From Arctopsyche grandis (taxonomy: Eukaryota; Arthropoda; Insecta; Trichoptera; Hydropsychidae), in NCBI RefSeq assembly GCF_051622035.1, contig NC_135362.1:7753501-7817500 (forward strand): a DNA stretch of 64,000 bases, given 5' to 3'. Positions 60,139 to 64,000 of the stretch are shown here, one piece after another (the first letter of the stretch is position 1; every line of letters begins with the position of its first letter). Below the pieces are notes generated by a model. The model was not told the DNA's origin. It saw only the letters and a program-made list of their open reading frames with translations, and did no database searches. A program made the position numbers and the translations under genes.

Positions 60139-61149
60139 TACATATGCACATATGAATAATATACATACGAGCTATTAACACTGATGTATTAAAAATGTTG
60201 TTTTAATTGCTTCAATAATTAAGATTAAATATAATGCATTTATAGTTATATTATAAGTTAAGATATAATTAACTGAAAATCCTTGATGATTTTTAAATTG
60301 GATATTAAACGGCGGATAGTAGGTACAAAATCAACACTTTTCTTCAAAATCAACAAGTATTTTTAAGATCATCGCAATATATTGCTAATAGGTATATGCA
60401 CTTTCTCTCGTGCATAGGTACATACAGTGCTCAATTGACATGATGCAATTGTATCATTTGTGATATGTACCTACATATGTACGTACATACGACCCAACGT
60501 TGTTGGTGCATTCAATATGCTGCAATTTACAATTCATCACAGTCGACCGGTAATTTTAAATACTTAGTCAATAAACAATCAATTAAAATATTTGTAGTAA
60601 AAAAACGTTGAAATCTGAAATGAAACACAAGCTTTAATCATCCAAATCGATTTATTCATAAATTAAAATGTGACTTTTGTTTTAAAATTTTCTCGATTTG
60701 AATAATAATTATCCGGTGAAAAATCCTAAATATTATTAAAATGAATTATATTAACTAGCCCTGCTTAAATATATAATTAAAAAAAAAATAGTCATGACAA
60801 AACTAGGGAAACTTGAAAATGACAATAAAAATAATAAATCGATAAAAACGTTGAATTAGAATGGATATTTACCGCAAGAAAAAGTTTGCTCTTAGCTACA
60901 TATTTACAGCAATTTTGACATAGAACTACTCTTATGGCCACAGTGTTTAAAATCGTTATAAATCCGAAATTATAATATGTACGCTTTTTAACAATCGCAC
61001 ATAATTAATTGGCCTGTTGACATACATTCAATATGTGGTATTGCTTCAAAGCTATATGAAAAATTAATGAAATCTGATAAACGACCGTAATTAATAAAAC
61101 TAATGTTAATTCAATTGATATTCACAAAGCAATTGAACAAGACAGTGGT
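60139..61149. other. Intergenic, no gene recognised
   Basis: AT-rich, no supported feature. Confidence 0.45.
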
Positions 61150-61395
61150 GACAACTATAATAAATAATTTGTGACTCCAAGTCGATCTTTTCCTATTAGA
61201 GTTGGCCTATTTATCTGATTTTCAATGAAATGGTTCCTGTAAAATTGGCATCTCCTTTCCAATATATCTTGTGAATTTCAAGTTATTCAGCGTCTTGAGG
61301 TTCCCCGATTTGTATTGTTTGGCTTGAGGTTCCCCGAGGCGCATTTGGGTCTACTTGTCAAGCCTTCCTGGTATATATATATATATGTAAAAATA
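61150..61395 (+). mobile_element. tRNA-derived SINE, 5'-truncated
   Basis: Starts in the core at GACTCCAAGTCGATCTTTTC, then GCCTATTTATCTGATTTTCA and ATGAAATGGTTCC. It ends CGCATTTGGGTCTACTTGTC, AAGCCTTCCTGGTATATATA and an A-rich tail. The tRNA-like head is missing. An internal duplication GGCTTGAGGTTCCCCGA occurs near 61295-61340. Confidence 0.8.
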
Positions 61396-61551
61396 AAAAA
61401 TGCTCCCTTGAAATGACTGAGTGTGGACAAGCCGTAAGATTAGGAATGGGGGTAGGCAATTCGTCGGCTATTCCCATGAACCTCACGCATACACGCGTAT
61501 TTGTACGAGTTCATTTTTGGGTCTTCATCAACGAAGCAAACGAAGCACAAT

Positions 61552-62060
61552 AATACAAAACAAATCCCTAAAAATGATTTATAATACACCCATATATACT
61601 AACTTGAAAAAACTGCATGCCATATATAATATTCCGTTTGGTACAGACATTGCTAACAAACTAACCAGTAGATTCTATGACAGAATCACTAATAAAAATA
61701 CTAACACACTTGTGAAGAGTCTCGGTGATTACAACAAAAATGTCTATACCCTTCAGGTATAACACACAGATTACCTAAACACAATCTGCTTTAGGTCATC
61801 GACTTTAGAGAGTCTTTAATTAATATAATGTATTAAATGTATTATGAGCATTTATAAGAATTGTAAATAGGTTTTTGAGCTCTTTTTCCTATTACGCTGT
61901 ACATATTAACATTATAATAATATAATACTATGATTACTAACAAGATTAGATTAAAATTGTAAAATAGAAAATGATCAGTAGATCAGTAGCTATTAAAATA
62001 GATATAAGATGTAATTTGTGAACATAATTTAGTAATAATAAAAAGCATTTAAAAATCAAA
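61552..62060 (+). mobile_element. Jockey-type LINE 3' end, recent insertion
   Basis: Flanked by a perfect 13-bp target duplication AACGAAGCACAAT (61539-61551 and 62061-62073). The coding part (61552-61762) is the C-terminus of a Jockey-clade ORF2, with IQNKSLKMIYNTP and LTSRFYDRITNKNTNTLVKS, resembling the IQNK.LR.I...P and N.L tails of that clade. It is followed by about 300 bp of 3' untranslated sequence shared with 27431-27742, ending AAAAAGCATTTAAAAATCAAAA. The reverse-transcriptase core is absent. Confidence 0.9.
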
Positions 62061-62092
62061 AACGAAGCACAATCGTACGTGAGAAAACTCAC

Positions 62093-62126
62093 CGCCAGGA
62101 GTCGCCACTGTGGTAACGGCAGCCAT
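62093..62126 (-). CDS. Candidate first coding exon of a minus-strand gene
   Basis: ATG in a good initiation context (AAGATGG) opens MAAVTTVATPG and runs 34 nt to a consensus donor GGCG|GTGAGT, ending in phase 1. The upstream 300 bp are GC-richer than average, as a 5' leader or promoter would be. No continuation exon is identified nearby on the minus strand. The phase-1 end fits ninjurin exons starting at 28420, 27194 or 26857 but not the acceptor at 29172, which would give a stop. It may instead belong to a gene whose next exons I could not recognise. Only the start and donor context support it. Confidence 0.45.
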
Positions 62127-62500
62127 CTTATTTAGCAGCGACACCACGATGCAACACCGATCACACTTTCCTATGTGCATGGAAATCGGTGTAAAACTTT
62201 CGACCGTGCGGAAATGTGGTTATAATTTGCGGTGCGGACAAGTGCTATCGATGTACCTAGTCAGTGTTAGTATTTCATACGTATAGTATACACAGTACCG
62301 GTAGTAGTAGTGAGCACGTACAATTGTTGTGGTCGCGTTTGTGAGGTGTTATTTATTAAGTGAGTAGCCGTGGCCAGGTTTAGTAGCGAACCAGCAACGG
62401 AGGCTGGAAGTTGTGTCGTCTCGATATCCGACACACGAGCAAATGCGGCCAATTTAAACCTAGTCAACTATACTGTTTACTAGTTTGGATCAAGTGAGAC
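62127..62500 (-). promoter_or_regulatory. Putative promoter/5' leader of the 62.1-kb exon
   Basis: Balanced-GC stretch with several CG dinucleotides directly upstream of the candidate start at 62126. No TATA box at a convincing position is seen; the transcription start is unknown. The assignment rests only on composition and position. Confidence 0.3.
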
Positions 62501-62930
62501 GCTTTTCTTTAAAATTCCCATCGATTTTCTTTGGTTTTTATCAAATATTTGTATACGGTTGTTCTTAGGTAGGTAGTTCTTCAGCCACTCTAATAGATAA
62601 CTGTAATGTAATATATGTATACACATGTAAGGATGTGTCGCCATCACGGTGATACATATTTGTATATAATAATCATCATTAAAACATTCCAACGGTTGGT
62701 ATTGCGCCACTTAAAGTTGCTCGTATGGTATACTTAAAGAATATACTATAATCTGTACTTGAAAGATTTTCAATATTATTATAATATAATTTGAATACAT
62801 CAAGTTAAACTAATAATCAACTTTTCCTCGGAAAACTATGGAAAATCATTTTGAATTAAGTATGTATGTATGTATCCGATTCATATACAATTTTGCCCGT
62901 TGCGTAACGAATTATGCTATTTATTTCTTA
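62501..62930. other. Intergenic, no gene recognised
   Basis: AT-rich with TATGTATGTATG repeats near 62865. Confidence 0.4.
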
Positions 62931-63170
62931 CTAGTTGTTTTACCAGGCTTCGCTCAGTATTTGTAATATAAACAGCGTAAACATGGCGAATCTAATATTA
63001 TTCGTTTTTTTATTAAATTTATTTGAATCGAAAAAAATATACATAATATTCAACCAATTGAATTTTCGTCATAGAAACTTTGTTTTGTTTACGAAGTTCC
63101 CAACCAACATTACATATTTTCTTAGATACTTACAATGTCTCTTTCGAAATTATATATTATATTAATATTT
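62931..63170 (-). mobile_element. Helitron-like element related to 5566-6263
   Basis: The minus strand ends GGTAAAACAACTAG before T. It shares GGCTTCGCTCAGTATTTGTA next to that end and TGTCTCTTTCGAAATTATAT at its far side with 5566-6263, but has no minisatellite between them. The 5' limit is uncertain and may extend towards the TA run at 63777. Confidence 0.45.
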
Positions 63171-63775
63171 TTTTCATCTTTAAAGTGTTTCTTCATTGCT
63201 CATAAAATGACATTAGGATTCAATCATCAGCATTTTTTTTTTTTTGTTAAAATACTATTAAAACTATTTTCTTTTCAATTTTTATTAAAAATCAGTTCAT
63301 AACTATTGAGCTTTATTTTAAAACTAGCTATATTGCAATGATTGATGGCAAGTGGAAATAATCGGCATTTAAAGTTGTAAAAGATATTTACAGCTTAGAA
63401 CACAGACGGGGAATGATACCGTTACTTAAAACCATAGCAAACATATTGTACTGAAGAGTTATAAAGCTGATGTTGATGATGGAATTGGCTAAAATTTAGC
63501 CCATATTACTACGACATTCAAATTCAAAACCATCGACAAATAGACCAACAAAAATGTAATATTGATACGGAAGATGAATAATACGGTTCACGCAACGTTT
63601 TAAAAAGGTTAAAATCGATAACCTTTACAACGAAATAAGATTAACGAATATTTTCAAAATAAACAATGCTCTATTTGTATTAGTTAAGCAATTAATTTTT
63701 GTATTTTTTATTTACGCTTAAATATAATAATCGTTATAAGCAGGTTTAAGATTGCTAGCCATTAATTTTACGTGC

Positions 63776-63776
<1 letters not shown>
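63171..63776. other. Intergenic, no gene recognised
   Basis: AT-rich, no supported gene. Confidence 0.4.

Positions 63777-63853
<77 letters not shown>
63777..63853. repeat. (TA)n microsatellite
   Basis: About 37 TA units bounded by GCATATG and TTTATGAG. Confidence 0.95.
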
Positions 63854-63857
<4 letters not shown>

Positions 63858-64000
63858 GAGATAGTTAATCAATGATTGGTTTTTCAATCTGTCATTAACA
63901 TTCACTTGGCTGTTGTTAATTGAGTAGAAATTTCGATACACAAAAACTTATCGATTAATCACCGCAGTAACTGTTATCGTAACTAGTTTAACAAGATAAT

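Overview
This is an AT-rich, gene-poor stretch of an animal nuclear genome, most probably an insect. The evidence is spliced genes with GT/AG introns, a ninjurin gene and a TJAP1/BEGAIN-type coiled-coil gene, Jockey-type LINEs, Tc1, hAT, Mutator-like, Harbinger-like and Helitron DNA transposons, and a tRNA-derived SINE family. The order of insect cannot be fixed from the sequence. No bacterial or viral operons, no CRISPR array and no rRNA are present.

The gene core lies on the minus strand between about 18.2 and 29.1 kb. (1) A TJAP1/BEGAIN-like gene (18256-24927) was resolved into five coding exons, giving a predicted 1080-residue protein with an N-terminal coiled coil and one huge disordered 3' exon. 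(2) Starting 1.3 kb upstream, a ninjurin (NijA-like) gene (26253-29053) has seven coding exons and encodes 396 residues: a long low-complexity N-terminal region followed by the two-pass ninjurin domain. All reading phases across its introns agree. A third minus-strand gene is suggested only by its first coding exon at 62093-62126. It is phase-compatible with internal ninjurin exons, so it could be a distant alternative start of that gene or belong to a gene outside the window.

The flanks (1-18 kb and 29-64 kb) are mostly transposons, many with diagnostic ends. They include two oppositely oriented hAT-type elements with perfect 8-bp target duplications (11033-12536 and 58529-60130), and a hAT relic with a transposase fragment (13727-14669). 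A 926-bp Mutator-like foldback element with a 9-bp duplication sits inside the TJAP1-like gene. A structurally complete Tc1 element (30059-31677) has a transposase interrupted by one intron and is nested in an older repeat; a dead second Tc1 (54194-55805) lies further on. LINE remnants occur at 2.3-4.2, 9.7-10.2, 27.4 and 61.5 kb. There are at least eight SINE copies, several nonautonomous Helitrons, one of which carries a GC-rich minisatellite, a probable solo LTR with a nested MITE, and several unclassified repeat families.

No convincing new multi-gene system is visible. The most interesting material is the intron-split Tc1 with its empty-site paralogues, the intronic foldback element, the Helitron/minisatellite structure, the remote first exon and a roughly 150-bp periodic repeat at 43.9-44.9 kb.
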